Below the pieces are notes generated by a model, which had not been told where the DNA came from, did not search any database, and saw only the letters and a program-made list of their open reading frames with translations. Below are positions 44,982 to 54,698 of a stretch of DNA of 64,000 bases, in pieces. The translations under genes and the position numbers were made by a program. Location of the stretch: positions 1 through 64,000 of the forward strand of contig CAAFYU010000067.1 in NCBI GenBank assembly GCA_900767135.1. The letters run 5' to 3'. How positions within the stretch are numbered: position 1 is the stretch's first letter; every line of letters begins with the position of its first letter. The stretch comes from Candidatus Gastranaerophilales bacterium. Lineage in GTDB: Bacteria; Cyanobacteriota; Vampirovibrionia; Gastranaerophilales; Gastranaerophilaceae.

Positions 44982-46032
44982 GGAGAAAAAAACGAATGTA
45001 GGTCGGCATTGCTATGCCGACAATGTAACAGATTTAGATGCAAAGATGCCAAGAGGCGAAGAGGAAGAGTCTGTATCGGAAGTTATTTTTGAGAATAGTG
45101 GCAATTTTCGTCATTCTGAGCGTCAGCGAAAGAATCTAGCTAATGTTACGAGTGCCGGTGAGGAGGAAATTCTTATAAATAAATGTCGTGCGGCAAAAAT
45201 AAGAAGTACGTTCCTTTCACACCTTGTTTTGGTTCTTGTGTCATTAATCTCTATTTTTCCGTTTATTTGGTTGATTTCAACGTCTTTGAAGGGAAATAGT
45301 GAAAATATTTTTGCATATCCGCCGCAAATAATTCCACAAGACTTTACTTGGGCAAACTATACTGGCGTTTGGGATAAGGTTAATTTTATCGGTTATTTCA
45401 TAAACAGCATGATTGTTGCCGGTGGAACAGTTGTTTTAAACCTTATTTTGTCTGCAATGGCTGGGTATCCACTTGCACGAATGGAGTTTAAGGGTAAAAA
45501 AATAACGTTTTTTGCGATTTTGGCAACAATTATGATTCCGTTTCAAGCAATAATGTTGCCAGTTTACTTGATTACGTTGAAGCTTCATTTGACGGATAAT
45601 GTGAATAATTTTGCAGGATTTATGGGGCTTATAATGCCGTTTGCGGTTAGTGCATTTGGAATATTTTTAATGCGACAGGCGTTTTTAGGAATTCCAAAAG
45701 AAATGGAAGAGGCTGCTATTGTTGATGGGTGTAATGTCTTTCAAGTATTTTGGAAAGTTCTTATGCCTATGGTAAAGCCGTCACTTGCGGTTCTTGCGAT
45801 ATTTACATTTATTGGGTCTTGGGGCGAATTTTTGTGGCCGAGTATTGTTTTGACAAAAGAATCTATGTACACGCTTCCTGTCGGGGTAAATAATTTGCAG
45901 GGCATGTTTTCGTCTAACTGGCGATTTATTGCTGCCGGTTCAATCCTTTCCACAATTCCGATTTTGATATTCTTTTTAGCAATGCAAAGATATTTTATTT
46001 CAGGCGAAAACGAAGGTGCTGTAAAAGGTTAA
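44971..46032 (+). CDS. Sugar ABC transporter permease, MalG/UgpE type, with a repeat-derived N-terminal extension
   Basis: 353 aa, about 80 longer than usual. From about residue 75 it is a normal MalG-type permease (LVLVSLISIFPFIWLISTSLKG; EAA loop EEAAIVDGCNVFQVFWKVLMPMVKP). The extra part, NVGRHCYADNV...FRHSERQRKNLANV, is encoded by two intergenic-type repeats (44998-45021 and 45109-45139) and is low-quality polar sequence. The ATG at 44971 has AAAGG upstream and overlaps the MalF gene end. The extension may be tolerated or the real start may be internal (no good site seen). Confidence 0.9.
   Translation: MRFKEKKTNVGRHCYADNVTDLDAKMPRGEEEESVSEVIFENSGNFRHSERQRKNLANVTSAGEEEILINKCRAAKIRSTFLSHLVLVLVSLISIFPFIWLISTSLKGNSENIFAYPPQIIPQDFTWANYTGVWDKVNFIGYFINSMIVAGGTVVLNLILSAMAGYPLARMEFKGKKITFFAILATIMIPFQAIMLPVYLITLKLHLTDNVNNFAGFMGLIMPFAVSAFGIFLMRQAFLGIPKEMEEAAIVDGCNVFQVFWKVLMPMVKPSLAVLAIFTFIGSWGEFLWPSIVLTKESMYTLPVGVNNLQGMFSSNWRFIAAGSILSTIPILIFFLAMQRYFISGENEGAVKG
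44998..45021 (+). repeat. REP-like palindrome with GTAG foot, inside a coding region
   Basis: GTAGG followed by GTCGGCAT-tgct-ATGCCGAC, an eight-bp perfect stem. Same design as copies at 26486, 61616 and 63567, but with a different stem. Confidence 0.7.
45109..45139 (+). repeat. CGTCATTCTGAGC...AAGAATCTAG repeat inside a coding region
   Basis: CGTCATTCTGAGCGTCAGCG followed by AAAGAATCTAG encodes FRHSERQRKNL. It matches a short repeat widespread in bacterial genomes that yields RHSERSEES-like peptides when translated. Confidence 0.65.
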
Positions 46033-46083
46033 CATTCATATTTTGTACGATTTAAAATGGTAATTGCTTTTTTATCTTTTATT

Positions 46084-46923
46084 CTAACAAGTGTAGTTGA
46101 GTTTTGGCATTGGATTGGTGTTCATACCTGACATATTAGCCATAAAATCGTTGCTCATTGCTCCTTTGTTACCATACAATTGTTGTTGCATTGTCATAAG
46201 TTGTTGTGGGGTTAATGTTGGCTTTGGCATAACAACTTGTGGAAATCTGCTGTTTTGTGCAATCTGTCCGGTTTGTGTTGCTGGTGTAGTTGGTGTTGCT
46301 TGTTGGGAAGTTTGTGTTTCCGAAGTTTGTGTTGCCTCAGCTATCCCATTTTGTTGTTTTGCTTCTGCTTCGGCTTTTTGCTCTGAATGAGATTTGCCGA
46401 CAATTTTGCTAACAAGCCAATCTCCAATCATACCTCCAATGATGCCACCTACAACCGGAATCGGAATTAATGCCTGACCAATAGCCATGCCACCCATAAA
46501 TCCGACCAGTCTTGAACCGGATTTCGCTGTTTCAAGCAATCCTCCGACAAGGCCTTTATCTTTAAACGCAGATATTATATTTGGAAGTTCAAAACCAACT
46601 GTCATAATTGCACCAATAAGCGGCATGCGTTTACCAAGTTGTTTGAAGACCCCTTTGCTTTTAGCGAAAAAGCCACTTGCACCTTTCCATGACGTAGAAA
46701 TGTCTTTTGGTAAAGATGTTGCTGAGGTTTTTAAACTATTCCAAAATGATACTCCTTTGGTTTCTTTATTTGCCTTAATAAAAGCATCGCCTATTTGCTT
46801 GCCGAGTTTGGAATATCCATGTATTTTTTTTGATTCTTTTAATGTTTCTGTGGCAATTTCTTGAAACTTAGGGTCGAATATTAAGCGTCCACTAGCTTTT
46901 AAAATGCCTGTAATACTAGTCAT
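46084..46923 (-). CDS. Glycine-zipper protein, paralogue 2
   Basis: 279 aa. Polar N-terminal half, then FELPNIISAFKDKG, a linker (ETAKSGSRLV) and a glycine zipper (GFMGGMAIGQALIPIPVVGG, IIGGMIGDWLVSKIVG). The C-terminus is rich in Q, T, A, P and M. The core matches the gene at 29816 closely (ELP/EIP-x-I/V-ISAFK, then zipper, then W-L-x-S-K). No signal peptide. A TTTATATATATAAG box 30-45 bases upstream resembles that of the 57000 gene. Confidence 0.8.
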   Translation of the reverse strand: MTSITGILKASGRLIFDPKFQEIATETLKESKKIHGYSKLGKQIGDAFIKANKETKGVSFWNSLKTSATSLPKDISTSWKGASGFFAKSKGVFKQLGKRMPLIGAIMTVGFELPNIISAFKDKGLVGGLLETAKSGSRLVGFMGGMAIGQALIPIPVVGGIIGGMIGDWLVSKIVGKSHSEQKAEAEAKQQNGIAEATQTSETQTSQQATPTTPATQTGQIAQNSRFPQVVMPKPTLTPQQLMTMQQQLYGNKGAMSNDFMANMSGMNTNPMPKLNYTC

Positions 46924-47042
46924 TTTTTTTACCTACTAAATTATTTCCTACCTTATATATATAAAAAATTTTTATCCGGTATAATTGCTTTCAATTATAA
47001 ATATATTAAGAATTGTAAATTAAATAGTAGGAAGAGTTTTGC

Positions 47043-47570
47043 TTAACAGTTAAATCTCCTTTTTATATCTTTAATTACTTTTGATACTTGGGTTTTAAGG
47101 TATTCGTAGGTTGTGTTATTTTCGATAACGTAATCCCAGTCTGTAATATTATCAAGTCCTACTTCTGTAATATCGTCTTCGCCGATAAGTTGCCCACGAC
47201 TTGCACGCACGTCACGTGTTGCTTCAATTCTTATAGAAATCGCATCTGCTTTTTTGAAAACATCATATTCATGCGGAATTCTAACATCAGTTACAACAAT
47301 ATTTCCGTCCTGTTCAACAATCTTTTGAAGCCAGTAATCTGGACTTTGAGAGCGTCCCCAATTTCCAAGAGAAATCAAATCTGCACGATATTTAGCTTTG
47401 TTTCTTTCTATTTCGTCATAACTCAAACCTTTTTCTTTTCCATAAGTTAATTTTATTATGTCGCCCATTGCACATCTTCTAAATTCCGGCATGGAATCAA
47501 GCAAAATTTTTGCAGCTGTATCTTTGCCGGCATACTGTTTTCCTGAAAATATTATAATTTTATCTGCCAT
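47043..47570 (-). CDS. P-loop nucleoside-monophosphate kinase-like protein
   Basis: 175 aa from the ATG that has GGAGA upstream; the longer frame lacks support. The P-loop FSGKQYAGKDTAAKILL is of the deoxynucleoside-monophosphate kinase/dephospho-CoA kinase-like type. VVTDVRIPHEYDVFKKADAISIRI resembles the substrate-binding strand of phage dNMP kinases. It likely phosphorylates a small substrate; which one is unclear. Confidence 0.8.
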   Translation of the reverse strand: MADKIIIFSGKQYAGKDTAAKILLDSMPEFRRCAMGDIIKLTYGKEKGLSYDEIERNKAKYRADLISLGNWGRSQSPDYWLQKIVEQDGNIVVTDVRIPHEYDVFKKADAISIRIEATRDVRASRGQLIGEDDITEVGLDNITDWDYVIENNTTYEYLKTQVSKVIKDIKRRFNC

Positions 47571-47706
47571 AACTTCTCCATTCGCTATCCTTAATATTTT
47601 TAACATAAAATTTGCAATTATGCTATGTTCGTCGTAGCATAGATAAGCACGCAAATATTTATGCGTTCAAATAAGTGTGATTAGTACAATTGTATTGGAA
47701 TATGTT

Positions 47707-48582
47707 ATGGCATTAAATTTTCAAGAACTAGTTTTTAATTTACAAAAATTTTGGTCGGACTACGGCTGTATTATTCAACAGCCTTACGATATCGAAAAAG
47801 GTGCTTCTACAATGAACCCTGCGACATTCTTGCGTTCATTGGGGCCTGAACCTTGGCACACTGCAATGATTGAACCTTGCAGACGTCCGACAGATGCAAG
47901 ATATGGTGAAAACCCTAATAGATTAGGACATTATTATCAATTTCAGGTTATTTTAAAACCATCTCCTGATAATGCACAAGAACTTTATTTACAGAGTTTG
48001 GAAGCAATGGGAATTGACTTGAAAGAACATGATGTTCGCTTTGTTGAGGACAACTGGGAATCTCCAACTCTTGGTGCTGCCGGTGTAGGCTGGGAAGTTT
48101 GGCTTGACGGTATGGAAATTACTCAATTTACATATTTTCAACAAGTTGGCGGGGTTGAAGTTAAACCGGTTGCACTCGAATTGACTTACGGTTTGGAGCG
48201 TATCGCAATGTATCTTCAAAATAAAGAATCAGTTTACGATATTATGTGGAATGATACATTGAAATATGGCGATATATACTTGCAAAATGAGATTGAACAA
48301 TCTAAATACAACTTTGAAGTTAGCGATTCAAAAGCTTTGTTTACAGCATTTGATTTGTATCAGAAAGAAGTTGATAATTGTATTAATGCGAAACTTGTTT
48401 TGCCTGCTTATGATTACGTTTTGAAATGTTCTCACACATTCAACTTGCTTGATGCGAGAGGCGTAATCAGTAAAGATGAAAGAATTAACTTTATTAATAG
48501 AGTTCGAACAATGGCATCTGCTGTTGCAAGACTATATGTAGCACAAAGAGAAGAAATGGGATTTCCTCTTTGTAAAAAATAA
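47707..48582 (+). CDS. glyQ: Glycyl-tRNA synthetase alpha subunit
   Basis: 291 aa. [45 protein letters not shown] and [20 protein letters not shown] are unmistakable. With the beta subunit (glyS, not adjacent) it charges tRNA-Gly. The in-frame GTG at 47677 adds ten residues that the family lacks; the ATG chosen fits family starts. Followed by two amino-acid permease genes. Confidence 0.96.
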   Translation: MALNFQELVFNLQKFWSDYGCIIQQPYDIEKGASTMNPATFLRSLGPEPWHTAMIEPCRRPTDARYGENPNRLGHYYQFQVILKPSPDNAQELYLQSLEAMGIDLKEHDVRFVEDNWESPTLGAAGVGWEVWLDGMEITQFTYFQQVGGVEVKPVALELTYGLERIAMYLQNKESVYDIMWNDTLKYGDIYLQNEIEQSKYNFEVSDSKALFTAFDLYQKEVDNCINAKLVLPAYDYVLKCSHTFNLLDARGVISKDERINFINRVRTMASAVARLYVAQREEMGFPLCKK

Positions 48583-48607
48583 CAATATAAGAATATAAGG
48601 AAGATAG

Positions 48608-50200
48608 ATGGCTGAAAAATTTCACCGTGCGACATTTACTCGCAACTTTTTAAAGACAATTACAAGGATTAAAAATCCTGATGAAATGCTTGCAGAAGCA
48701 AAAGCTGAGGGGTTAGAAAAGACCCTTGGAGTGTTTGACTTAATTATTCTTGGTGTAGGTGCGATTATTGGATCAGGGATTTTTGCAGTAGTCGGAATTG
48801 CCGCTGCCGGAAGTGCCGATGGTTCATCTTTGGGAGCCGGTCCTGCTCTTGTAATCTCAATGATAATAGCAGCGTTTGCGTGTATTTTTTCAGCATTATG
48901 TTATTCAGAATTTGCAACAATGATTCCTGTTGCGGGTGGTGCTTATACATACACTTTCGCAACATTAGGTGAATTTGCCGCTTGGATGGTTGGTTGGGTT
49001 TTGATGCTTGAATACGCTATCGGATTTATTGCCGTAGCTTGTGCTTGGTCAAACCACTTTGTTCAGTTTTTAAGCGGTTTTGAACATGTTTTACCGGCAT
49101 GGTTGGCTCACCCACCTGTTTGGTTGGTAAACGACAGTTTTTCTGCTGCAAAAATTGTTGCAGATAATCCGTCTATTCATATTCCAACATTATTTGAAAT
49201 GCCTATTTGTATTAATTTGCCTGCAATTCTTATAGTTTTATTAATAACAATGATTTTGGTAAAAGGAACAAAAGATTCTACTAAAATGGCCGGCGTAATG
49301 GTATTCATCAAACTTGCTGTAATTGCATTATTTGTTGTTGCCGGAGCATTCTTTGTAAGACCGGAAAACTGGACTCCGTTTGCTCCACATGGTGCAGCAG
49401 GAATTTTCGCCGGTGCTTTTTTAATTTTCTTTGCATATATTGGATTTGATGCATTGGCAACAGCTGCCGAAGAATGTAAAAATCCTCAAAAAGACTTGCC
49501 AATCGGGATTATCGGATCTTTAATAATTACAACTATCGTGTACGTTTTAGTTGCACTTGTTCTTACAGGTTTGCAAGATACGTCAGGAGCTGTTCCTATG
49601 GCATTTTTGAAAGCTCCGATGGCTTATTGCATGACTATGTTAAAGATGAACTGGGCTGCCGGCTTAATCTCAATCGGTTCACTTGCCGGTTTGACATCAG
49701 TATTGTTGGTCTTGGAAATGGCTGCAACAAGAATTTTATATGCAATGAGTAGAGATCACTTTATTTCTCAAAGATTTCAAAAACTTCACCCAAAATTCCA
49801 CACTCCTGCTCTTTTGACTTGGACTGTCGGCTTGTTGGCAATTGTAGGAATTTTAACTTTAAATCTTGATGTTGCAGCAGAACTTTGCAACTATGGAACA
49901 TTCACATCTTTCATTATTGTGTGTGTAGCAGTTTTGATTTTGAGAAAAACAGATCCTGATAGACCAAGACCGTTTAAAGTGCCGTTTTCGCCTGTAACTC
50001 CGGCATTAGGGATTATTTGTTGCGGCGGATTAATGATTTACAAATCAATGCAACCATCAGGCTCAGCTTTGTTATTCCCTGTTTGGTTAGGTTTTGGTGC
50101 TATAATATATTTATTATACGGTTTTGTAAAAAACAGACTTAACGAAAATAAAATTCATATTGAAAAAGTAGAACAGAAAAAACAAGAAATGATGAAATAA
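48608..50200 (+). CDS. APC family amino-acid permease, cationic amino acid transporter type, copy 1
   Basis: 530 aa, about 12-13 membrane helices. FDLIILGVGAIIGSGIFAVVG is the consensus APC first-helix motif; FFAYIGFDALATAAEECKNPQKDLP is typical of the CAT subgroup. A short cytoplasmic N-terminus with NPDEMLAEAKAEGLEKTLG precedes. AAGGAAG upstream. It is followed directly by a close paralogue (TAATG overlap of one base). Confidence 0.92.
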   Translation: MAEKFHRATFTRNFLKTITRIKNPDEMLAEAKAEGLEKTLGVFDLIILGVGAIIGSGIFAVVGIAAAGSADGSSLGAGPALVISMIIAAFACIFSALCYSEFATMIPVAGGAYTYTFATLGEFAAWMVGWVLMLEYAIGFIAVACAWSNHFVQFLSGFEHVLPAWLAHPPVWLVNDSFSAAKIVADNPSIHIPTLFEMPICINLPAILIVLLITMILVKGTKDSTKMAGVMVFIKLAVIALFVVAGAFFVRPENWTPFAPHGAAGIFAGAFLIFFAYIGFDALATAAEECKNPQKDLPIGIIGSLIITTIVYVLVALVLTGLQDTSGAVPMAFLKAPMAYCMTMLKMNWAAGLISIGSLAGLTSVLLVLEMAATRILYAMSRDHFISQRFQKLHPKFHTPALLTWTVGLLAIVGILTLNLDVAAELCNYGTFTSFIIVCVAVLILRKTDPDRPRPFKVPFSPVTPALGIICCGGLMIYKSMQPSGSALLFPVWLGFGAIIYLLYGFVKNRLNENKIHIEKVEQKKQEMMK

Positions 50201-51753
50201 TGGAATTAAAATCAATCATAAAAAATGCTTTAAAAAAGAAAAGCCCCGACGAATTAATAGCTGTGAGTAAAAAATCAGAGTTAAAAAAGACTTTGAATGT
50301 ATTTGACTTGATTGTTCTCGGAATTGGTGCCGTTGTTGGAACCGGTATTTTTACAATTATCGGAACTGCTATTCAAGGAGGACCGGAAAGTGTTGGAGCC
50401 GGCCCTGCAATTGTAATTTCAATGGTTTTGGCAGCAGTTGCGTGTGTCTTTTCCGCACTATGTTATTCTGAAATTGCGGCTATGATTCCTGTTGCCGGAA
50501 GTGCTTACACATATACTTATGCAACAATGGGCGAATTTATGGCATGGCTTGTTGGTTGGATTTTAATGCTTGAATACGCAATCGGGAATATTACCGTTGC
50601 TTGTGCATGGACAGGGTATTTTGTTCAATTCTTGAAAGGTTTCAAGCATATATTACCCGCATTTGTTGTTAATTTTCCGTTATGGTTAAGAAATGATTAT
50701 CGTTTTATGCTTTCATATTGTGACAAGTTTGGACTTGATCCACATACTCAAATGCCGTTTTTATTTGACAAAATTCCTGTTGCAATAAATTTACCTGCAA
50801 TGGTTATTGTACTCTTGCTGACAGTTCTTTTGATTAAAGGCGTCAAAGAATCTACAAGATTTGCAAGTATTATGGTTGGTGTAAACATGTTTATGATAAT
50901 TTCATTTATCATTGTCGGAGCATTTTACATTAAGCCTGAAAATTGGACTCCATTTGCACCGAATGGATTTGAAGGCGTATTTATGGGGGCGTTTTTAATC
51001 TTTTTTGCATATATCGGTTTTGATGCAATTTCAACAACAGCAGAAGAAACAGAAAATCCGCAGAGAGATTTACCTATTGCGATTCTTGGAACGCTTATAA
51101 TTTGTACAATTTTATATGTTTGTGTGGCACTTGTTTTGACTGGAAATGTTCCTCTCGGACATATTGATATTCAGGCTCCAATCGCCCATGCAATGAGGGC
51201 TATCGGAATGGATTGGTTTGCCGGGTTGATATCTATTGGTGCACTTTGTGCATTGACATCTGTGCTTTTGATTTATCAATTAGGAACAACCAGAATTTTG
51301 TATGCTATGAGCAGAGATAGATTTTTGCCTAAATCTTTGAGATTAATTCACAAAAAATATAGAACACCGCACGTTTTGACTTGGATTTCGGGTATCGTTG
51401 TTGTTGTTTGTGCTTTGTTCATGGATTTAAATATATCAGCAGAACTTTGCAACTTTGGAACATTTACATCTTTTATAATAATTTGTATTGCGGTTTTAAT
51501 TTTAAGGAAAACAGATCCTGACAGACCAAGACCGTTTAAAGTTCCATTTTCTCCGGTATTCCCGATATTAGGAATTATTACCTGTGGTGGTTTGATGATA
51601 TTTTCAATGAAGTTTTTAACAACATCATCATTGTACTTCCCACTTTGGTTGTTAATCGGAGTCTTAATTTACGCAGGATACGGTTATAAACAAAAACGTC
51701 TTGAAGAACAACAAAAAATGAAAAGATCTTCAAAGCAAAAAGTTACTTTGTAA
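50200..51753 (+). CDS. APC family amino-acid permease, cationic amino acid transporter type, copy 2
   Basis: 517 aa and clearly a duplicate of the preceding gene: FDLIVLGIGAVVGTGIFTIIG, FFAYIGFDAISTTAEETENPQRDLP and LRKTDPDRPRPFKVPFSPV match almost in register. The loop around residues 150-190 differs, so substrate range may differ. The start overlaps the stop of copy 1 by one base, so expression is coupled. It ends with a basic tail. Confidence 0.92.
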   Translation: MELKSIIKNALKKKSPDELIAVSKKSELKKTLNVFDLIVLGIGAVVGTGIFTIIGTAIQGGPESVGAGPAIVISMVLAAVACVFSALCYSEIAAMIPVAGSAYTYTYATMGEFMAWLVGWILMLEYAIGNITVACAWTGYFVQFLKGFKHILPAFVVNFPLWLRNDYRFMLSYCDKFGLDPHTQMPFLFDKIPVAINLPAMVIVLLLTVLLIKGVKESTRFASIMVGVNMFMIISFIIVGAFYIKPENWTPFAPNGFEGVFMGAFLIFFAYIGFDAISTTAEETENPQRDLPIAILGTLIICTILYVCVALVLTGNVPLGHIDIQAPIAHAMRAIGMDWFAGLISIGALCALTSVLLIYQLGTTRILYAMSRDRFLPKSLRLIHKKYRTPHVLTWISGIVVVVCALFMDLNISAELCNFGTFTSFIIICIAVLILRKTDPDRPRPFKVPFSPVFPILGIITCGGLMIFSMKFLTTSSLYFPLWLLIGVLIYAGYGYKQKRLEEQQKMKRSSKQKVTL

Positions 51754-51787
51754 ATATTGTAGCTAATTAATTTAATATATATTTATG

Positions 51788-51836
51788 AATACGCACACCA
51801 AAGAATTTATAAATTTTTGAGTGTGCGTATTTTATT
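51788..51836. terminator. Terminator between the permeases and purA
   Basis: AATACGCACAC and GTGTGCGTATT form an 11-bp stem, with an inner AATTTATAAATT hairpin in the loop, followed by TTATT. Suitable for both convergent genes. Confidence 0.75.
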
Positions 51837-51905
51837 ACAATATTATTTTATTTGGAAGCTAGAATTTAATGTTATGTTTTAAATTCTCAGAACGAAGAAA
51901 GAAGC

Positions 51906-53192
51906 TTAAACTAAACTTTTAAATATCGTTTGTTCTCTATCTGGTCCTACGCTAACGATTGAAATCGGAGTTTCAAGTAATTCTTCCAGTCTTGCCAAAT
52001 ATTTTTTTGCATTAAGTGGTAATTCATCATATTCTTTAATTTGTGAAATATCCTGTTTCCACCCCTGATGAGTTTCATAAATTGGTTCTAAATATTTATG
52101 AATATAAACATCTGTCGGGTAGCTTGTGTAAATTTTTCCATCTCTTGTGTCTTTGTAAGCTGTACATAATTTGATTTCGTCAAATTGATCAAATACGTCG
52201 ATTTTTGTTAATGCGATTGATGTTAACCCGCCAACAAGTACTGCATACTTCATAATTACAGCATCGAACCAACCGCATCTTCTTGGACGTCCTGTTGTAA
52301 CTCCATATTCATGCCCGACTTCTCTGATTTTATTGCCTGTTTCATCTGTCAATTCTGTAACAAAAGGCCCTTCACCAACTCTTGTTACATAAGCTTTTGC
52401 AACTCCAATGACTTCATCAATCATTGTCGGTCCATAGCCGGAACCTGTCGCAGCACCTCCGCCGATTGGATTTGACGAGGTTACGAATGGGTATGTGCCA
52501 TAATCAATGTCAAGCATTACGCCTTGTGCTCCTTCAAACAAAATCGCTTTGTTTTCTCTTTTTGCGTCTTCCAAAACTTTTTGCCAATCAAAGCAAACGT
52601 AAGGTCTGAAAATCTCTGCATATTTTTCGCAAAGTGCAGTGACACATTCTTTTGAATATGGTTCAAGCCCATAAACTTTTTCCAAAGTTTTATTTTTCAG
52701 CGGCAAAATAACGTCTAATTTTTCAGAAAGAGCTTCCGGAGAATATAAATCCTGTATTTTTAAACCAATTCTTGCCATTTTGTCAGTATAAGTCGGCCCA
52801 ATTCCCTTTTTGGTAGTTCCGATTTTACCTTTTTGGGCATTATCTTCACAATAACCGTCAACTTCTGTATGATATGGCATCGTAATTGATGCCAACGGAT
52901 TAATTTTTAAACCTGAAACATCAATTCCTTCATCAATCAATCCTTGAATTTCTTTTTCAAAATATTCAGGCAAAATAACTGTGCCGGCACCTATAAAACA
53001 AGTTTTTCCTTTATATAAAATGCCGGACGGGATAAGGTGAAATTTGAATGTTTTGTTGTGAGCAACAACAGTGTGTCCTGCATTGCACCCACCTTGATAT
53101 CTAATGATTAAATCAGCATCTTGTGCTAACAAATCAGTAATTTTAGCTTTACCTTCATCGCCCCATTGAGCACCAACAACAACTTTGTTCAT
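51906..53192 (-). CDS. purA: Adenylosuccinate synthetase
   Basis: 428 aa, the usual length. The start MNKVVVGAQWGDEGKAKITD carries the GDEGKG-like P-loop; QGGCNAGHTV, the catalytic GTTKKGIGPTYTDK and VGEGPFVTEL follow. It makes adenylosuccinate from IMP in AMP synthesis. AAAGGA lies eight bases upstream; the 27-base longer frame is rejected. Note Ala in GDEGKAK, where Gly is most common. Confidence 0.96.
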   Translation of the reverse strand: MNKVVVGAQWGDEGKAKITDLLAQDADLIIRYQGGCNAGHTVVAHNKTFKFHLIPSGILYKGKTCFIGAGTVILPEYFEKEIQGLIDEGIDVSGLKINPLASITMPYHTEVDGYCEDNAQKGKIGTTKKGIGPTYTDKMARIGLKIQDLYSPEALSEKLDVILPLKNKTLEKVYGLEPYSKECVTALCEKYAEIFRPYVCFDWQKVLEDAKRENKAILFEGAQGVMLDIDYGTYPFVTSSNPIGGGAATGSGYGPTMIDEVIGVAKAYVTRVGEGPFVTELTDETGNKIREVGHEYGVTTGRPRRCGWFDAVIMKYAVLVGGLTSIALTKIDVFDQFDEIKLCTAYKDTRDGKIYTSYPTDVYIHKYLEPIYETHQGWKQDISQIKEYDELPLNAKKYLARLEELLETPISIVSVGPDREQTIFKSLV

Positions 53193-53275
53193 ATCACATA
53201 TCCTTTCAAATTTTGCCAATTACTGATATATTTTAACACAAAATTTGAATTTAGACTTATTATAATGTTTTAATT

Positions 53276-54550
53276 TTAAGATTTGTTTGTTTTAGCAAGA
53301 ACAATTGCGTTTGAGAGAGGAATTCCACCTTTTTGTTGCGGTTGGTTTACAATAGATCCGTTGACGTACATTACCGTTGAACCTCCGCCATCAAGGTTAA
53401 TTGCTCCAATACAGCCGATTGATTGCATAAATTTTGCAAGTTCGTTTAATGTCATTCCGATAGAACTGCCTTCTCGTCCGTCGACAGCAACTAAAATCAA
53501 GTTGTTATCAGATGTGTATCCTATTGCTGAACGAGGGTTTCTACCACCGATTGCTCCTAGCTTTTGAGCGGTCATATCTACAAAAACTTCTCCGTTTTTT
53601 ACTAAGTACGGGCCTCCGCTGATTATATGTTTTACACCTTTCCAATTTGGATTTGTGTTTACGGATAATTCGACGTCTTTTTTATCTAAAAGAGGGTATA
53701 ATAGTGTCTTTGGTCCAGAAATAACATAGCCGTTTGTAGGGATTTCCATAGAATTCGCTGATGTTTTAACTATTTTTCCGTCAACAACTTGTAACCCTGT
53801 TCCGTATTTAGGAGCTTGTGGTGCGAATTTCCCCCATTCAGGAGTATAAACTAAAATGTATGTTGAAAGCATTCTTGGTTGATTGATGTTGTTAACTTTG
53901 ATTGTTTTCCCGCTTCCTTTGATAGTTGCGTTTAGCTGTACTCTTGCAATATCAAATCTTTGAGGAGCTCCGTCATCAAAAATTCCAATAGCGACTCTGT
54001 CAAAAACAGGTCCTGTGTACATTTTTTTGTCAATCATTAATGTTCCGAGAGGAACACCTGTTTGTGGTTTAAAATAAGTCCCATTTATTGCAACAATAGC
54101 ATTGTTGTTTTTTGCAATAGTTGAAATTGTCCTTCTACTTTTTAAAACAGAGCTCGATGAAAGTGCAGGTGTTAAAACCAAATCATTAGCCAATTTTAGA
54201 TCCGTTTCTATCACATTTATCCTAACAGGTTTGCCATTATAATATCTTGTAAGTTTGATGTGTTTTACACCTCTTGATACATTGTAAATTGTGGCTTTTG
54301 GATATTTGTTTTTAACCATTGTATCGAAATTTCTTTGCCGAATTTCAGGAGAAATTTCGTTTAGAATTTTTGTTTTAATTTGTCCGGTATCAAAGTCAGG
54401 AGCTGTTACCTGAGCAACTTTTGTGCTTCCTGCGTGAATTGGCAAAAGCCCCTGACACAAAACTAAAACCCCAATTATTGAAAGATTAACCAGAATGTCT
54501 GTCAGCTTTCTTAGTTCATAATTTTCAGCATTACAAAATAGCGTATCCAT
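53276..54550 (-). CDS. Membrane-anchored phosphodiester glycosidase (NAGPA/DUF2233) domain protein
   Basis: 424 aa. A hydrophobic helix at about 22-40 (LVNLSIIGVLVLCQGLLPI) anchors or exports it. The catalytic domain has AIVAINGTYFKPQTGVPLG, ISGGPYLVKNGEV, GRNPRSAIGYT and GAINLDGGGSTVMYVNG, all hallmarks of the fold. Related enzymes remove N-acetylglucosamine or act on cell-wall phosphodiesters, so an envelope glycan function is likely. GAGGTG precedes ATG. It has a 140-base structured leader and a good promoter. Confidence 0.9.
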   Translation of the reverse strand: MDTLFCNAENYELRKLTDILVNLSIIGVLVLCQGLLPIHAGSTKVAQVTAPDFDTGQIKTKILNEISPEIRQRNFDTMVKNKYPKATIYNVSRGVKHIKLTRYYNGKPVRINVIETDLKLANDLVLTPALSSSSVLKSRRTISTIAKNNNAIVAINGTYFKPQTGVPLGTLMIDKKMYTGPVFDRVAIGIFDDGAPQRFDIARVQLNATIKGSGKTIKVNNINQPRMLSTYILVYTPEWGKFAPQAPKYGTGLQVVDGKIVKTSANSMEIPTNGYVISGPKTLLYPLLDKKDVELSVNTNPNWKGVKHIISGGPYLVKNGEVFVDMTAQKLGAIGGRNPRSAIGYTSDNNLILVAVDGREGSSIGMTLNELAKFMQSIGCIGAINLDGGGSTVMYVNGSIVNQPQQKGGIPLSNAIVLAKTNKS

Positions 54551-54596
54551 AGTTTCACCTCAATTTTGAGTATCGGATACCTTTTTGATTAAAGAG

Positions 54597-54692
54597 TGGG
54601 GTGGGGATTAACACTCGTCGGAAACCTGAATCAACCCATCTTGGAAGTTTCTTGCTCCTAAATCTCCTAAGATTATCTTTCAGGAACTTCCT
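54597..54692 (-). ncRNA. Structured leader of the phosphodiester glycosidase gene, possible c-di-AMP (ydaO) riboswitch
   Basis: On the minus strand the leader pairs GGAAGTT with AACTTCC and contains, in ydaO-like order, CCTGAAAGAT, AGGAG, GGGTTGATTC and CCGACGAGTGTTAATCC. Cell-wall enzyme genes are common targets of that riboswitch. The match is by eye and incomplete; another structured element is possible. Confidence 0.35.
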
Positions 54693-54698
54693 ACTACT

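Noticed and set aside
43195..46032. Complete sugar ABC operon.
   Set aside because: Only the two permeases are present; no binding protein or ATPase gene adjoins, so no complete transporter is claimed.
46097..46390. Frame of 97 codons antisense to the glycine-zipper gene, rich in Cys and Val.
   Set aside because: It is a shadow of the Gln/Thr-rich end of the minus-strand gene; no ribosome site.
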